Assembly: GCA_017165825.1 (NCBI GenBank)
Contig: CM029386.1
Coordinates: forward strand, 9,496,374 to 9,560,373
Source: Hepsetus odoe
Taxonomy: Eukaryota; Chordata; Actinopteri; Characiformes; Hepsetidae
Direction: 5' to 3'
DNA length: 64,000 nucleotides
Shown: positions 45,890 to 56,727 of the stretch, in pieces
How the letters are laid out: the number at the start of each line of letters is the position of its first letter
Position numbering within the stretch: position 1 is the first letter of the stretch
The notes under the pieces: generated by a model
Told to the model about the DNA's origin: nothing
The model's database searches: none
Seen by the model: the letters and a program-made list of their open reading frames with translations, nothing else
Position numbers and translations under genes: made by a program

Positions 45890-46890
45890 GTTGAATGCAC
45901 TCTTTGGTCACTACATTAGAACCGGAGAACTACATTAATTGTCCATTTGCAAACTGCATTCCATCTGTTTCTCTGCTTCATTTGTTAGCCCCCATTTACC
46001 ATATTCAAGGATTAGGACTCCAAGAGCAGATCGGTGGACAAAATTAGGACACTAAAAATGGTGTAGGGAAACACATGGACCAGTCTCTAATTGTGAACTA
46101 CCAAGTGTCACTGGAATGCATTAAATGGACAATGTAGACTGAGTTGACCAGATAGTCTGTTTAAGTACAGATCATATTAGTTTTATTTTTTATGAATATT
46201 GTCACTACATTCAAGATACAGTAAAAAATTGGCCATAAACATATTGTTTATATACACAATGTAATTTTGGCTATGGAGCACAGGAACTGTTGCTGCTCAT
46301 TGGGCCACACAGAGGTCACTCAGTCTAGGTCCAAATCCATCTCTTTTTGAGATCCTGATGTGTGAAATCAGGCTGTGCTTAAACTGGTTGTGCTATCTTT
46401 GAAACATTCATATGATTTTTTTAGAAATCATGTCAGTTTCCCATCAAGTGGTCCATGGGTTCTTTTTGAGACTGCAGCCTTAGTAGTATAAAGAGGCATC
46501 ACTAATGTGCACAGGTAATTTGCTGTTAACACCAGATTGTGCTGCGGTGCTGGCATGCATCAGGGTATATTTGTAGGGATTAGTGATCTGGGATAGGGAA
46601 GTTGGCAGCATATATCTAAGATATTCCTCTTAGCATAAAGCAGGCAACTGGTATCCAAACTGATATCCTATCAAAGAAACTCATATAAATCACATACAAG
46701 CAGCCATGAAACCTTGTTTGAAGGTCCTTATTTTGGGCTCACCCATCTTGAAGGCAACACAATGAAGAGTCACATGAAGATGTTCAGATTATTATTGGTC
46801 AAAAGATAGATTTAAGCAATTTAACCTCTCCTGTTCAGTTAGACAAAGAGTGACCAGAACGGGATAATTCCCATTAGTCTACAATGTCTC
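45890..46890. other. 3' flank/UTR region of npy2rl
   Basis: Probably contains the 3'UTR up to the candidate poly(A) signal at 46182. No other gene or repeat is recognised. Confidence 0.35.
46182..46187 (-). terminator. Candidate polyadenylation signal for npy2rl
   Basis: The nearest canonical AATAAA I could find on the minus strand after the stop codon, about 0.7 kb downstream. Such hexamers are common in AT-rich DNA, so this is only a positional candidate. Confidence 0.3.
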
Positions 46891-46899
46891 AATGTTACT

Positions 46900-47229
46900 T
46901 CAGACATCTGTAGCACTGAGATGGGTTGCTAGAACATCCTGGGCCTCAAGGGCCTTTTTGGTCTTGTTTCGAACCACAGTGGTGTCACGGCCCTCAGGGT
47001 GCACTGAATCAAGTCGTTGCTCACAACGAAAGACGGCTAGGAAGGCGCTGCGGTAGTTCCGATTCATCCAACCGTAGAGAAGTGGGTTGGCAAATGTCGA
47101 ACACATAGCTACGATATGGAAAACAGTGTACAAGAGCCTAAAGTCTCGCATGACTAACACACTGCTGTCAATGTCGATGGCCAGCTGGAAGGCATGGAAG
47201 GGCAGCCAGCTGACCGCAAACACCACTAC
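46900..47229 (-). CDS. npy2rl: npy2rl coding exon 3 (TM6, TM7, C-tail)
   Basis: 330 bases including the TGA at 46902-46900; codes for residues 265-373. The acceptor is TCTTATAG before 47229. It begins VVVFAVSWLPFHAFQLAID, so the TM6 core CWxP-type motif is SWLP. It continues through TM7 (FANPLLYGWMN), helix 8 (NYRSAFLAVFRCEQRL) with a palmitoylatable Cys, and a 40-residue hydrophilic tail. No stop or frameshift interrupts it, so the receptor appears intact. Confidence 0.93.
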   Translation of the reverse strand, partial: VVVFAVSWLPFHAFQLAIDIDSSVLVMRDFRLLYTVFHIVAMCSTFANPLLYGWMNRNYRSAFLAVFRCEQRLDSVHPEGRDTTVVRNKTKKALEAQDVLATHLSATDV

Positions 47230-47798
47230 CTATAAGAGAAACATTAGTTACAAAGCCTTCAACACATGAAATCTAAGCAAATACATCCTTACAATAAATT
47301 TGCAGCATTACCAACAGAGCACTATTAGAGTGTGAGTATGTTAAGCACCTACAGTAGTTTTTTTGCCAGTATATTTAAATCTATATGATGCATATTGCCA
47401 GTGCGTTAGTGCAAAAAACAATTTCGTATATTTCGTATATTGTTCGTATATTGTATATTGCTATAATGTAGCTTTGATTAAATAGAAGTTATGTACCATG
47501 GTGACCAGCATTTTGGTTGTCTTGCGACGGCGGTGGTGACGGTCATTGCGACCAGCTGGACTGACGTGGTTACGAAGCTTACTCCATATTCGGATGTACG
47601 CAAAAGAGATGACGGCTAGGGGTAATACGTACTGAAGCAGCAGCATGGAGATTCTGTGAAAAAAGAAATATAACATTAACTCTTCACTACCACAACTATC
47701 AACAACAATCATGTAGCTTTAAATTCAACCAACAGCTGTTCCTGGGTTATGTTTACAGCACTGAATGGTTATTTAGATGTTCTGTTATGACTACATTC

Positions 47799-47832
<34 letters not shown>

Positions 47833-50800
47833 CATGCATCCATCCATCCATCCAGGAATAGCCAAGAATGAAAGTAAATGAAATGAAAGGTAAAAAGAAA
47901 AACGGGGACTGAGAAATGAAAATGAAATTAAATTCAATTAATATATGAAAAGAATAATAAATATACATAAAATAATGAATAAATATGTAAAACTGGAATA
48001 AAAAAACTGAAACTATAAAAGAAAAAAGTTGATTAAAACAGAAAAACTACAAAACCACGCAGTATTAAGGATCAGCCCAGCCATCACTTGAGAAACTGAT
48101 TTCCTCTGATTGCTATAGTGGGGTGGTAGATAATTGTCAGAGCTTTTTCCTCACAATATCCGTTAAACCTTATCCTGATTACCTACTTATGCTATAAAGA
48201 GTAGTGTATTATTTCATTAATCATAGTCAGCGCCTCAGAGTAGACAATGACCACGTGGCAACACCATGGAAAATAAGTGTAAAGTAACATTTTTTAGTTG
48301 CTTACAGTACACAGAATGAGCAGTTCTGCATTGATCTTAATATATGCAGAATTAGCATGTTTGGAGCTGGAGGAAAAAAAAAACAGGTAGCTGTTTAGAT
48401 GGAAGATGTTTAAGCAATGGTGATAAAATCATGATGAGCTGAGAGAAATGCATCTTACATCTTTGTATGAGCTATTGTATGAGTTAAAAGCCAGCAACAC
48501 TGGATACTTAACTGGATTAGACATATACAACAGTTAATGGATTATATGTTGTTTTTCCTTATTGCTAATGAAAGTGAAAAATATCCTCAGTGGTGACTCA
48601 GAATACAACTATTCTCAGCACATTCACAGACAGAGCCCAGAGGCAGCTTGAACAAGGAAAATGTAAGTGCCCTCATGCATGGAAATATTATGATTTTGTC
48701 AGATCAGAGAGTCACAGTTGGATTAACCTCATCCCAGTTTTGGGCCTTTTTGGTCTCCACAGGCTTCATATAATGTTCTTCATATATTGTTTAAAAAAAA
48801 AAAAAAAAAACTGAAAATGCCTCTTTTAGAAGGTATCACATTCTGGAATTATTGAAGGGTTTATATAAGGCACAGAGACCACCTATTTTCAGAGTGTGTC
48901 ATAACTCTCTGTACCCTGAAGGTTCAATCCCTGCCTCTCAAAAAATTATAAATTTTCAGCTGCCTATTAGATTCTTTAGGCAAGTCTCCCAACAGTTCAT
49001 GTAATAAAGTGTAGTTATAAGAAAAGTAAATTCATATTCTTTCCTTTTACCCCCTACCCCAGCAATCTTTGTGCATGGGCCTGAGAGCTGGAAAAGGAGC
49101 CTAGGGAACCAAAGACAGCTAGATTCTATGCAAAAGGGATTAGATTTCTCACTGACCCTTGCTGGAAGGAAATTGACTGGGAAACTGGGATGCTGTATCT
49201 TCTTGCCAGCTTTCCCAGCCACATAGGTCTGATTCCTTAGCTTTAAGGAAATCGCAATTATACTGTTTTTCAGTGACTGCTGTTTAAATGTATTAATAAA
49301 ACTCCAGGTACCTGTATGTGTGTTCCTGTGTACCTTCTTGTTGTACTAACAGGGTGACCTGGCTCATTACTGTTGTCACAGTGCATATGCTACCAGCCTT
49401 TATGGTTCCCTTGGAATATACAGTGTTCGCAGTTATTATGCAAGTGAGTATTTTGAGGATTAATTTTAATGGAACAAGTACAGTGTTATCAGTCAATCCA
49501 AAATGTTAATAACCCTGAAACCTCATGGGAATACATATGGGTGCAGAATTATTATGCAACTAAATGAAAAATTTGATATATGATATAGCTATCCTTCATT
49601 TCAATGACAGTGACTTCCATTCATGGAGTCTGTCAATTTCTTCATTTGTTGATCAACCTTTTGTGCAGCAACAACCACAGCCTCCAAGACACTGTTCAAA
49701 GAGGGGGATTGTTTACTTTCACGTAAATGCTCCATTTAAAAAGGGCCCACAAGTTCTAGGGTTTAGGTTAGGTGAGGAAAGAAAAAGTGAAAGTGACAAC
49801 CCTTGTCATTGCGAGGTCAAAGCACAGCAGACAATGAACCACAATGAAATTGGACCTCTGCATTTAACCCATGCACACTCAAACACCATGCAGCAGTGGG
49901 AAGCTATTGAAAGCGCCCAGGGAGCAGTGACAGGGACAACACCTTGCTCAAGGGTACCTCAGGGCAACCTATTGGGAATAGGTTTGAACCCCCGATCCTC
50001 CGGCCAACACCCTAACCACTAGGCCACCGCTGCCCTTACTGGGGGCTCCTCCTTTAGAAGGAACCTGCTGGACAAATACTAAAAGAGCAAATTTCCAGAA
50101 AATTTCAGGAAGTGGGTCATATCATTATTCTTTCATCTTTAAGGCCTTTACTGGTGAGCTAAGCAGTGGAGAACTACTATGCATGCGATGGAGCTTTTTC
50201 CTGCATACAAAATCATGGTCTTTTTGAAAAATGCAGACTTTTTCTTAAACCACTCTTTGAAGAAATTATTTTTTGGGAGTTTTTTAAGTTTCAAGTTTAA
50301 TTTACTATTCTTGTCATTGCAAAACACAATACAGCACACAGTGAGCCACAACAAAATTAGACCTCTGCTTTTTAACCATACACACACATTTACATTTATG
50401 GCATTTAACAGACGCTCTTATCCCAGAGCGACTTACATGTCCTAATTACAGGGACAGTCCCCCCTGGAGCAACTCAGGGTTAAGGGTCTTGCTCAGGGAC
50501 CCAGTGGTGGTAGTGCTAGAGGTGGGATTCGAACCGGGAATCTCTTGATCTAGAGGTCCGTAGGCAAGTATCCTACATGCAGCAGGGGGCAGCTATTGAA
50601 AGTGCCTGGGAAGCAATGACAGGGACAGTACCTTGCTCAAGGGTAACTCAGGGCTGTCTGGGATTCAAATCCATGACCTTCTGTTCCTGGGACCAACTCC
50701 CTAACTACCTAAACACTAGGCCACCACTGCCCCATTTTTGTCTCTGAAAGACTTTTTACCATTTTTGACATTTCAAAGTCAGTTCTATCTCTTTTTTGGC

Positions 50801-52126
50801 CCATGTTGCCTGAAGAAAAGAATCTGCCTAATAATTATGATCTAATATTACACATCTTGATACAGGGTGTTGATTTCCTTAGGCCATACCATCTCTCGTT
50901 ACACAAATACACAACATCTGATATGTTTAAAGCCACCTTGCATTCAGGGTTATAAAGCTTGGAGTTTGCATAAAAATTATGATTATGTTTAAAATACCCA
51001 CTTGCCTAATAATTGTTCACACTATGTACAAACCAGTATGAGGTCCTGGCAGTGTTTTAAAAATGGTTTGTTTACTTGCCCTATTCTGAACTGTACTTAA
51101 TTATCCAAACGATTTTCACACTCTAGGGAACAGATATATGAAGTATCTCAGGACGGAAAATAAGTCTTATTGCCCTACAAGTGGTCTGAATTAGATCCCA
51201 GGATGCCAGACATGGTGTTGAAATTAAATGGGGCAAACAGTTTCTAAGAAAGATGTGAGTGACACAATCTTGCTCAATTAGACACTCTTATAGATGGCCT
51301 GGAAATATAGAAAGGCCTGGAATCAAAGGTAGAGTCAAAGGAGGTGGAGAGCTGTCTTGCAGTTAATTTTAATGTATCATATGCAAATCACAGAAATGAT
51401 AAATAAACTGCTTATTTTTGTGAAATATTGTGAGACAGATCAATCCATCAAGGAGCCAAGAATGTGTATGAAACATGTAGCATTTACTTACGAGTACAGA
51501 GTACCATCTGTGCTGCTCCCTGGCCACTTCTCACCACATACCTCAATCGATTCACCTGGAGAGAGATCAACAATCCCGTACTCCCGGAAAATAGCAAGTG
51601 GGCTGGCCAGCACAGCACTTATCACCCAGGTGACAGCAATGATGAGAAAGCAAGTGTCCTTTGACATACGAGTCTCTAGATGATAAACTATACATCTATG
51701 CCTATCGAGCGCAATTACATTAAGGGTTACAGTAGAGACATGGACAGCAAGACCCTGTGCATACGGTAAGGTGAAGCAAAGCACTTGTCCAAACTTCCAT
51801 TCTCCAAGCAGGGTGTAGGCCAAAGTGAAGGGAAGACACAGCGTGTTGACCAGCAGGTCTGCCACTGCCAAGTTGGCAATGAAGAAGTTGGTGACAGTGC
51901 GGAGGGTCTTGAACTTGCAAACCACATAAATGACTAGGGAGTTTCCTACCACCCCCAGGAGGATGATGGTGCTGTAGGCCACGATCAGAACCACTTGAAC
52001 ACCCAGAAGCTTGGTGCTGTCCCCCAGTTCTAGTAAGGAATGGCTCAATGTGGCATCAGGCGAGTTCACATTGCTTGTCAAGACCTCAGCCCTCAAGGAG
52101 CCATTGACTAAAGCAAGGCCATCCAT
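46900..52126 (-). CDS. npy2rl: Neuropeptide Y receptor Y2-type (Y2-2-like), 3 coding exons
   Basis: A rhodopsin-like (class A) GPCR for NPY/PYY peptides, expected at the plasma membrane and, from the family, coupled to Gi/o. The coding sequence is the join of 52126-51492, 47653-47497 and 47229-46900. It gives 373 residues, close to the roughly 380 of mammalian Y2. Visible hallmarks: N-glycosylation site NGS (8-10); TM1 GNSLVIYVV (61-69); TM2 NLAVADLL (85-92); C117 and C197 as the likely TM3-ECL2 disulfide; DRH in place of DRY (141-143), as in Y2; TM6 FAVSWLP (268-274); TM7 NPLLYGWMN (312-320); C333 as a palmitoylation candidate. The segment from DSTKL (36) through DRHRCIVYHL (150) is strongly Y2-like. 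The start is fixed by an in-frame TGA two codons upstream and a good Kozak context. Mammalian Y2 has an intronless coding region, whereas a teleost duplicate (Y2-2) is known with coding introns, so npy2rl is favoured. Y7 or an intron-bearing Y2 are the alternatives. Confidence 0.88.
47230..47496 (-). other. npy2rl: npy2rl intron 2 (267 bp)
   Basis: A short phase-0 intron (GTACAT...TTATAG) at the end of intracellular loop 3, at the cytoplasmic start of TM6. No repeat is recognised inside it. Splicing it out restores the family-typical KMLV-x-x-VVVFAVSW continuity without gap. Confidence 0.88.
47497..47653 (-). CDS. npy2rl: npy2rl coding exon 2 (TM5 and intracellular loop 3)
   Basis: 157 bases: one base completes Ser212, then 52 codons (residues 213-264). 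The acceptor is a pyrimidine-rich tract ending in CACAG just before 47653. The donor is ATG|GTACAT at 47496, phase 0. The product reads through TM5 (LLLQYVLPLAVISFAYI), the basic loop IRIWSKLRNHV and an Arg/His-rich stretch (RNDRHHRRRKTTKM) that in the family contacts G protein. The donor GTACAT is weaker than that of exon 1 but gives an exact frame match to exon 3. Confidence 0.92.
47800..47865. repeat. (CAAT)n/(CATC)n microsatellite in npy2rl intron 1
   Basis: About eight CAAT units followed by four or five CATC units. Confidence 0.9.
49785..50035 (-). mobile_element. SINE-A copy 13, nested
   Basis: Complete from tail 'aagtgaaagtgacaaccctt' to head 'aggccaccgctgccc', with B-box complement 'ggtttgaacccccgatcc'. 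Its head resembles that of the chimeric SINE at 38818. Inserted in the mariner-like element. Confidence 0.82.
50305..50387 (-). mobile_element. SINE-A copy 14, tail part (split)
   Basis: 'ttgtcattgcaaaacacaat' to 'accatacacacaca'. Continues at 50576-50733 ('catgcagcagggggcagcta' to 'ccaccactgcccc'). Confidence 0.78.
50388..50575 (-). mobile_element. SINE-B copy 5, nested in SINE-A, head truncated
   Basis: Tail 'catttacatttatggcattt', middle and B-box complement 'gggattcgaaccgggaa' are present. It stops at 'gcaagtatccta', before the A-box head, so it is 5'-truncated as LINE-mobilised copies often are. Confidence 0.82.
50576..50733 (-). mobile_element. SINE-A copy 14, head part (split)
   Basis: Second part of the interrupted SINE-A: 'gcagcagggggcagctattg', 'aagggtaactcagggc', 'gggattcaaatccatgacc' and the head complement. 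Confidence 0.78.
51492..52126 (-). CDS. npy2rl: npy2rl coding exon 1 (TM1 to extracellular loop 2)
   Basis: Codes for residues 1-211 plus two bases of Ser212: N-terminus, TM1-TM4 and ECL2. It ends TACTC followed by the donor GTAAGT (51491-51486), a phase-2 junction. The ATG is preceded by ATG TGA CCA in the same frame, a minimal two-codon upstream ORF, so initiation at 52126 is well bounded. The N-terminal tail (about 40 residues) is poorly conserved. Conservation starts at DSTKLLGVQVV. Confidence 0.93.
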
Positions 52127-52147
52127 TGGTCACATGATCGTGTTGAG
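52127..52147 (-). other. npy2rl: 5'UTR segment after a predicted splice acceptor
   Basis: Immediately upstream of the start codon is a textbook acceptor, CTTATTTCTTCACAG, ending at 52148. This leaves 21 bases of UTR before the ATG. It implies a 5'UTR intron and an upstream non-coding exon, an arrangement also known for mammalian NPY2R. I could not locate that first exon or the promoter. Confidence 0.6.
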
Positions 52148-52444
52148 CTGTGAAGAAATAAGCAGGTGTTAAATATTAAACATCCAATGCTCATGGTGAC
52201 ACTTTACTCCTTAGAGAGCCTTTACTAGTGGTTTAAAATTTGTTTATTAATGGGGTAGCATATATCTGTGTAGGCTGACATCTACACAAGTCTTAATGAC
52301 GACTGACATTAACTTACACTGAAACCTGCAAAAGGTTACTCCAGCAAGATTCCATTGTTGTTTCACTTTCATGGGTGATTAAAGTGTCCTTTATGGCAAG
52401 TGATGTTGGAATAAGCATGATAATATAGGTTTATGGATTATCAA

Positions 52445-52655
52445 GGGTGGCGGTGGTCTAGTGGTAGGGTGCTTGCCTATGGACCTATGGTTCAAGAAGT
52501 CCCAGGTTTGAATCCCACCTCTAGCACTACCACCACTGGGTCCATGAGCAAGACCCTTAACCCTGAATTGCTCCAGGGGGACTGTCTCTGTAATTAGCAC
52601 ATGGAAGTCGCTCTGGATTAGAGCATCTGCTAAATGCCGTAAATGTAAATGGATT
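52445..52655 (+). mobile_element. SINE-B copy 6, complete, upstream of npy2rl
   Basis: Head 'gggtggcggtggtctagtgg', B box 'caggtttgaatcccacc', 'agcaagacccttaaccc', tail 'gctaaatgccgtaaatgtaa'. Flanked by atggatta at 52433-52440 and 52649-52656, an 8-bp TSD candidate. It lies about 0.3 kb upstream of the npy2rl coding exon, probably within its 5'UTR intron. Confidence 0.82.
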
Positions 52656-52720
52656 AAGTGGTTGTCATGAAGCCTTATGAACTTTTCCGCAAAGGAAAGG
52701 CTCACTTTATTAATCATATA

Positions 52721-53266
52721 CAGTACTGTGCAAAAGTTTTAGGCAGGTGTGGAAAAATGCTGTAAACAAAGAATGCTTTCAGAAATATAAATAATGATTG
52801 TTTATTTTGATCAATTTACAAAATGCAAAGTGAGCAAACAAAAGAAAAATCTAAATCAAATCTATATTTGGTGTTTCTACCATTTGCCTTCAAACCAGCA
52901 GCAATTCTTATGGCCACCACAGAGCCCTGATCTCAACATCATCGAGTGTGTCTGGGATTACATGAAGAAACAGAAGGATGTGAGGAAGCCTACATCCACA
53001 GAAGATCTGTGGTCAGTTCTCTAAGATGTTTGGAACAACTTACCAGCTGAGTTCCTTCAAAAACTGTGTGCAAGTGTACCTAGAAGAATTGATGCTGTTT
53101 TGAAGGCAAAGGGTGGTAACACCAAACATTGATTTGATTTAGATTTCTCTTTTGTTCATTCGCTGCATTTTGTTGATGAAAATAAAGGATTAACACTTCC
53201 ATTTTTGAAAGCATTCTTTGTTTACAGCATTTTTCCACACCTGCCTAAAACTTTTGCACAGTACTG
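52721..53266 (+). mobile_element. Tc1-derived non-autonomous element (546 bp), plus orientation
   Basis: Ends 'cagtactgtgcaaaagtttt' / complement, each beside TA. The plus strand encodes PQSPDLNIIECVWDYMKKQK and PTSTEDLWSVL, a stop, then 'gaagaattgatgctgttttg' to the end. Same internal structure as 45325-45883 in the opposite orientation. Confidence 0.88.
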
Positions 53267-53269
53267 TAT

Positions 53270-56190
53270 AAGCAGGTAAAAGAGTAAGATATAAGATTCT
53301 TAGGCATAAATTAAAACCAAAATGTATTGTTACTTAGTGAAGACATTTAGCTGTAAAGACTCTTTATGAATAAGTAATGGAACTACACCCACTGTATTGT
53401 TTTCCCATATGTTTTCAACATCATTAAAACTGGCTTGGTATGAAATAAGCCATGAAAAAAAAAACTATCCTAAGGCTAAAAGAAGGTCCTTTATGTGTTG
53501 AAAAAATTTCATATTCCAAGGTTATCCATAAAGGAAGCTGTTTGCATTGATACAAAGGGAAAGCTTAGCAACATGGCTTGGATGTTTTGTTTTTATTGAA
53601 TCATAAATGTGTGAAATTTGGTGGAACAGATGTATATTGTAAAAAAGAGCTTGCAATTTGTAACACAGTGTTCCAGGAGCACATTTCATTGGTTAGGCAA
53701 TTATGGAAACAGTATTCTTATGATAAGTTTTATTTTGTTTGAGTCAATAAAACAACACAATTCCCAATTTTATTTTCCCCAGTAGTTCAAAACCATTTTA
53801 AGCTTTTGAAAAAGGAGTCACACTGAAAGGCACTTCAAAGAAAAGCAAATCAAATTGTTCTGCCATTTATATCAAATTATAAAGACCTCCAACCCAGAAT
53901 GAAATCACGTTTGTTTTTAGAAACCCCTTATTTCTACTCTCCTGAGCAATACATGGTGGTATCAAAATGGCTGAACCCTGGGCAAGTTTTTCTTTATATT
54001 TTTTTTTGCTGGGAACCTAAATATGACATTTTCAATGAGTCAGCACAGGTGCATAATTTATATGTATTTGAAATAAATATATAACATAGAGAATGTGCTA
54101 CATCATTTTTAACAGGCCATAATGTATGTTTTAATTCTTCTCCAGCATGTTCAATTTACAGTAATTGTGTAAGTAGGTCTTCTCTGTTATTTGGTAGTCT
54201 AATTCTCACTTTTTGAATAAAAATAAATAAATGAATAAAAGAATGTGATGGCAAAGAAAGCACATCAAAGCCACTGATGGCTATATATAAAAATGATTTT
54301 ATCACTGTAAAGGGTTTTGGAGATAAAAACTTTCATTTTAATATCTCTATAGTGGTCAGTTTATAAGCAATGACTGCCTATTGCCATTCTGTTCATTTCT
54401 CTAAATATTGCCTTAAATATTCCCAGAATAATGAGGCCAAAGGCATGTTGTACAGGATATGAGCTCTAAAATCCAGTGGATAAATTAACTCAAATGAATG
54501 TTCTTTTAAAATTTTCTTAAGAATTAGTTTTTAACCTTCTCTCTAGCAGTGTTGGTCAAAAAAGAGCACTTTTTACACAATAGGTGATTTTCTTTTCTTT
54601 AAGTATCTCTATTTTGAAACACTGAAGTCCTGTGTGACCAAAACAGCACATGGTTTGCTTGGTGCCTTCCAGATATGAAAAAAAAAAAGCAGATGGTCTC
54701 TTCCATGTTCCATATATATCATCCCTCATTCCATCGCTTCTCACAGTTAGTGTCAATTGATCCAGAGTTTTTCAGTCTTATTTCCTCAATTAAAGAAAAT
54801 CCATCACTTTTTCCAAAAACTGAAAGTCATTCAGAGCATTTTAAGGTGTATTTTTAGAAAAACTGATTTTCTTTCCAATGGTGATAGGAACCAGGGGTCA
54901 CAGTGTTAAATATTGCATTTTTATTTATTATCCATAGTGATCAGTAATGGCTGATGGCTTCTTCTGAGTAGGTATATGGAATGTTGATGGTAAAATAATG
55001 GCAAATCAAACACACTTCAGCTTTCTTTTAGGAATAATTTGCCTTGCCATTTCCCACATGTACCTGTCTACCATGAAAGTAAAAAGAAAAAGTGTATTTT
55101 GGACCCAAACCTTCTCAAAAACATTCAAACTTTGGGCAATGCCCTCTTTGTGGGTACTGTTATTTTTCACTTCTTAACTGGTTGGTCCCAATATGACCAT
55201 AAATAATTTGCAAATATACCATATTTCAGCATGCTGATAGGTGGCGGAAAAAGCTATCAAGTTGTGCAGTTATGCTCATTTGTTTTGCTCAGAATGTTCA
55301 GTATGGACCCCTGGGCTATAAACCCTTGGGCAGCAAGACTATATCTAGTTCTTATAAACATCAATTCGGTTCCTCTAAAACAGATCAATTCACATCAAAA
55401 CACATTGACTAACTCTGTTTACATCTTAATGATGGATTGTATAGGAATACAGCAGACCACTTGAAAAGAACCAGTGAGTACACTCGTGGTTTGGGTGAAA
55501 TAGATAGAATATAGGTTAAATGTGGGCTTAAGGTCATTTCTAAATAATGAAGTATAAAAATGAAGTATACCAGACCAGATCTTTTGTAAAAGAAGAGAAA
55601 TGGCTTGGTTTGAACTGCAGATTTGTTTTTCCTGCTCTCCAATTCTCCATCATGTTAATGGGCAGAAAGAATGGGATTAATATTTGATAGTAATTTAACT
55701 TTCAAAGGAAATCTTCTCCTGATAATAACAGGCTCCCTATTGTTTCCCTCAGGGTGAGAAGTAAGTAAGCGTTGAGGTTCCCATCAGCTGAATCCATTCC
55801 AGGGTCATTTGGAGCTGCCTGGATCAAAGTGGCATTCTGCCAGCTACATCACATACTAACAACTGGTGGATGGCTCTGCCAGTGGTCCCACAGTCAGTCT
55901 AGGGAAAGTTGAACTTCTAGCACACATAAAAACACTCACTGAACAGAACAGGGTAACAGAAGAGGGACTTACCTGTTTGTCAGCAGAGCCGATTCTTAGT
56001 GTTTCCCTGGGCAATCTCTTGAGAAACGTCAGCTACAGATACATGTCATAAAGATCTCTCAGTCATTCCACGTATGAAAAAAATCCTTTTTACCCCATTT
56101 TTCCCTAAAGTAAATTATGATTTGAGACTTGGAAACTAGTTCAATGCACAGAAAATGAAACCCATATCCTTCTGCATGCAAGTGCTCCAG
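53270..56190. other. Upstream flank of npy2rl, no gene recognised
   Basis: AT-rich; the missing 5' exon and promoter of npy2rl may lie here or further right, but no decisive signal is visible. The short frames (53899-54084, 55231-55464, 55866-56051) have no motif. Confidence 0.35.
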
Positions 56191-56194
56191 TGAG

Positions 56195-56414
56195 AGTGTA
56201 AGAAGGAGAGTGGGGAGATGGGGATAAGAGAGGCAAAAATGTTAGAGAGAAAGAGGGAGAGACAGGTAAGGAGGGAGAGAAGACAGAGAGAGAGGAGAGA
56301 GAGCGTTGAAGAGGGAGAGTGAGAGAAGGGTGGCAGATGTTCCACAGAGCACTTGCATATCGCTCTCTCTCTTTCTCTGTCTCTCTAACACTGATTCTCC
56401 TTCTTTCCCCTCCC

Positions 56415-56470
<56 letters not shown>
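56195..56470. repeat. Purine tract followed by (CT)n pyrimidine tract
   Basis: 56195-56335 is almost pure A/G on the plus strand (GAGAGA-rich). 56360-56470 is almost pure C/T, ending in about 26 CT units (56419-56470). Confidence 0.92.
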
Positions 56471-56473
<3 letters not shown>

Positions 56474-56727
56474 TTGAGTTCATTTCAGCCATAAATGTAT
56501 TCTGTTCAGTCCTGATTATGTGGCTTTGGTTTAAATTCAAAATGTTTTTAAAGCATCCGATTAGAACTACATTCTATTATTCCTGATCTTCTTCTTCCCT
56601 GTATTAGGCCAGTCATATTAAAGAGTACTTGTATTCAGATTGCAATATTCAGGACTCCTGGAAATTTACTTCTTTGTCTCATTCAAAGACTCCATACTTT
56701 AAGGTGTGTGTAATTCCTGGTGTTTCA

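Larger units (their letters stand above)
49421..51026 (-). mobile_element. Mariner/Tc1-like element in npy2rl intron 1, with nested SINEs
   Basis: Left end 'cagtgttcgcagttattatg' and right end 'cctaataattgttcacacta', both next to TA. Interior words on the minus strand match a fish mariner-like transposase gene in broken frames: near 49620-49710 the C-terminal region ('cacagcctccaagacactgt' on plus), near 50060-50290 a catalytic-core part ('accactctttgaagaaatta' on plus), and near 50740-50830 the 5' leader. Two SINE-A copies and one SINE-B interrupt it. The N-terminal half of the gene is largely deleted. Its minus orientation matches the host gene. Confidence 0.72.
47654..51491 (-). other. npy2rl: npy2rl intron 1 (3.8 kb)
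   Basis: A GTAAGT...CACAG intron, phase 2, placed between ECL2 and TM5. Most of its length beyond the exon flanks is repeat: a mariner-like element at 49421-51026 containing SINEs, and a CAAT/CATC simple repeat near 47800. The remaining 47900-49400 part is AT-rich and shows no exon or recognisable element. Confidence 0.88.

Noticed and set aside
50148..50445. Opposed open frames in npy2rl intron 1
   Set aside because: They lie in the mariner-like remnant and SINE junction; no splice sites link them to the receptor.
51720..51927. Minus-strand frames overlapping npy2rl exon 1 in other phases
   Set aside because: Shadows of the receptor exon in alternative frames.
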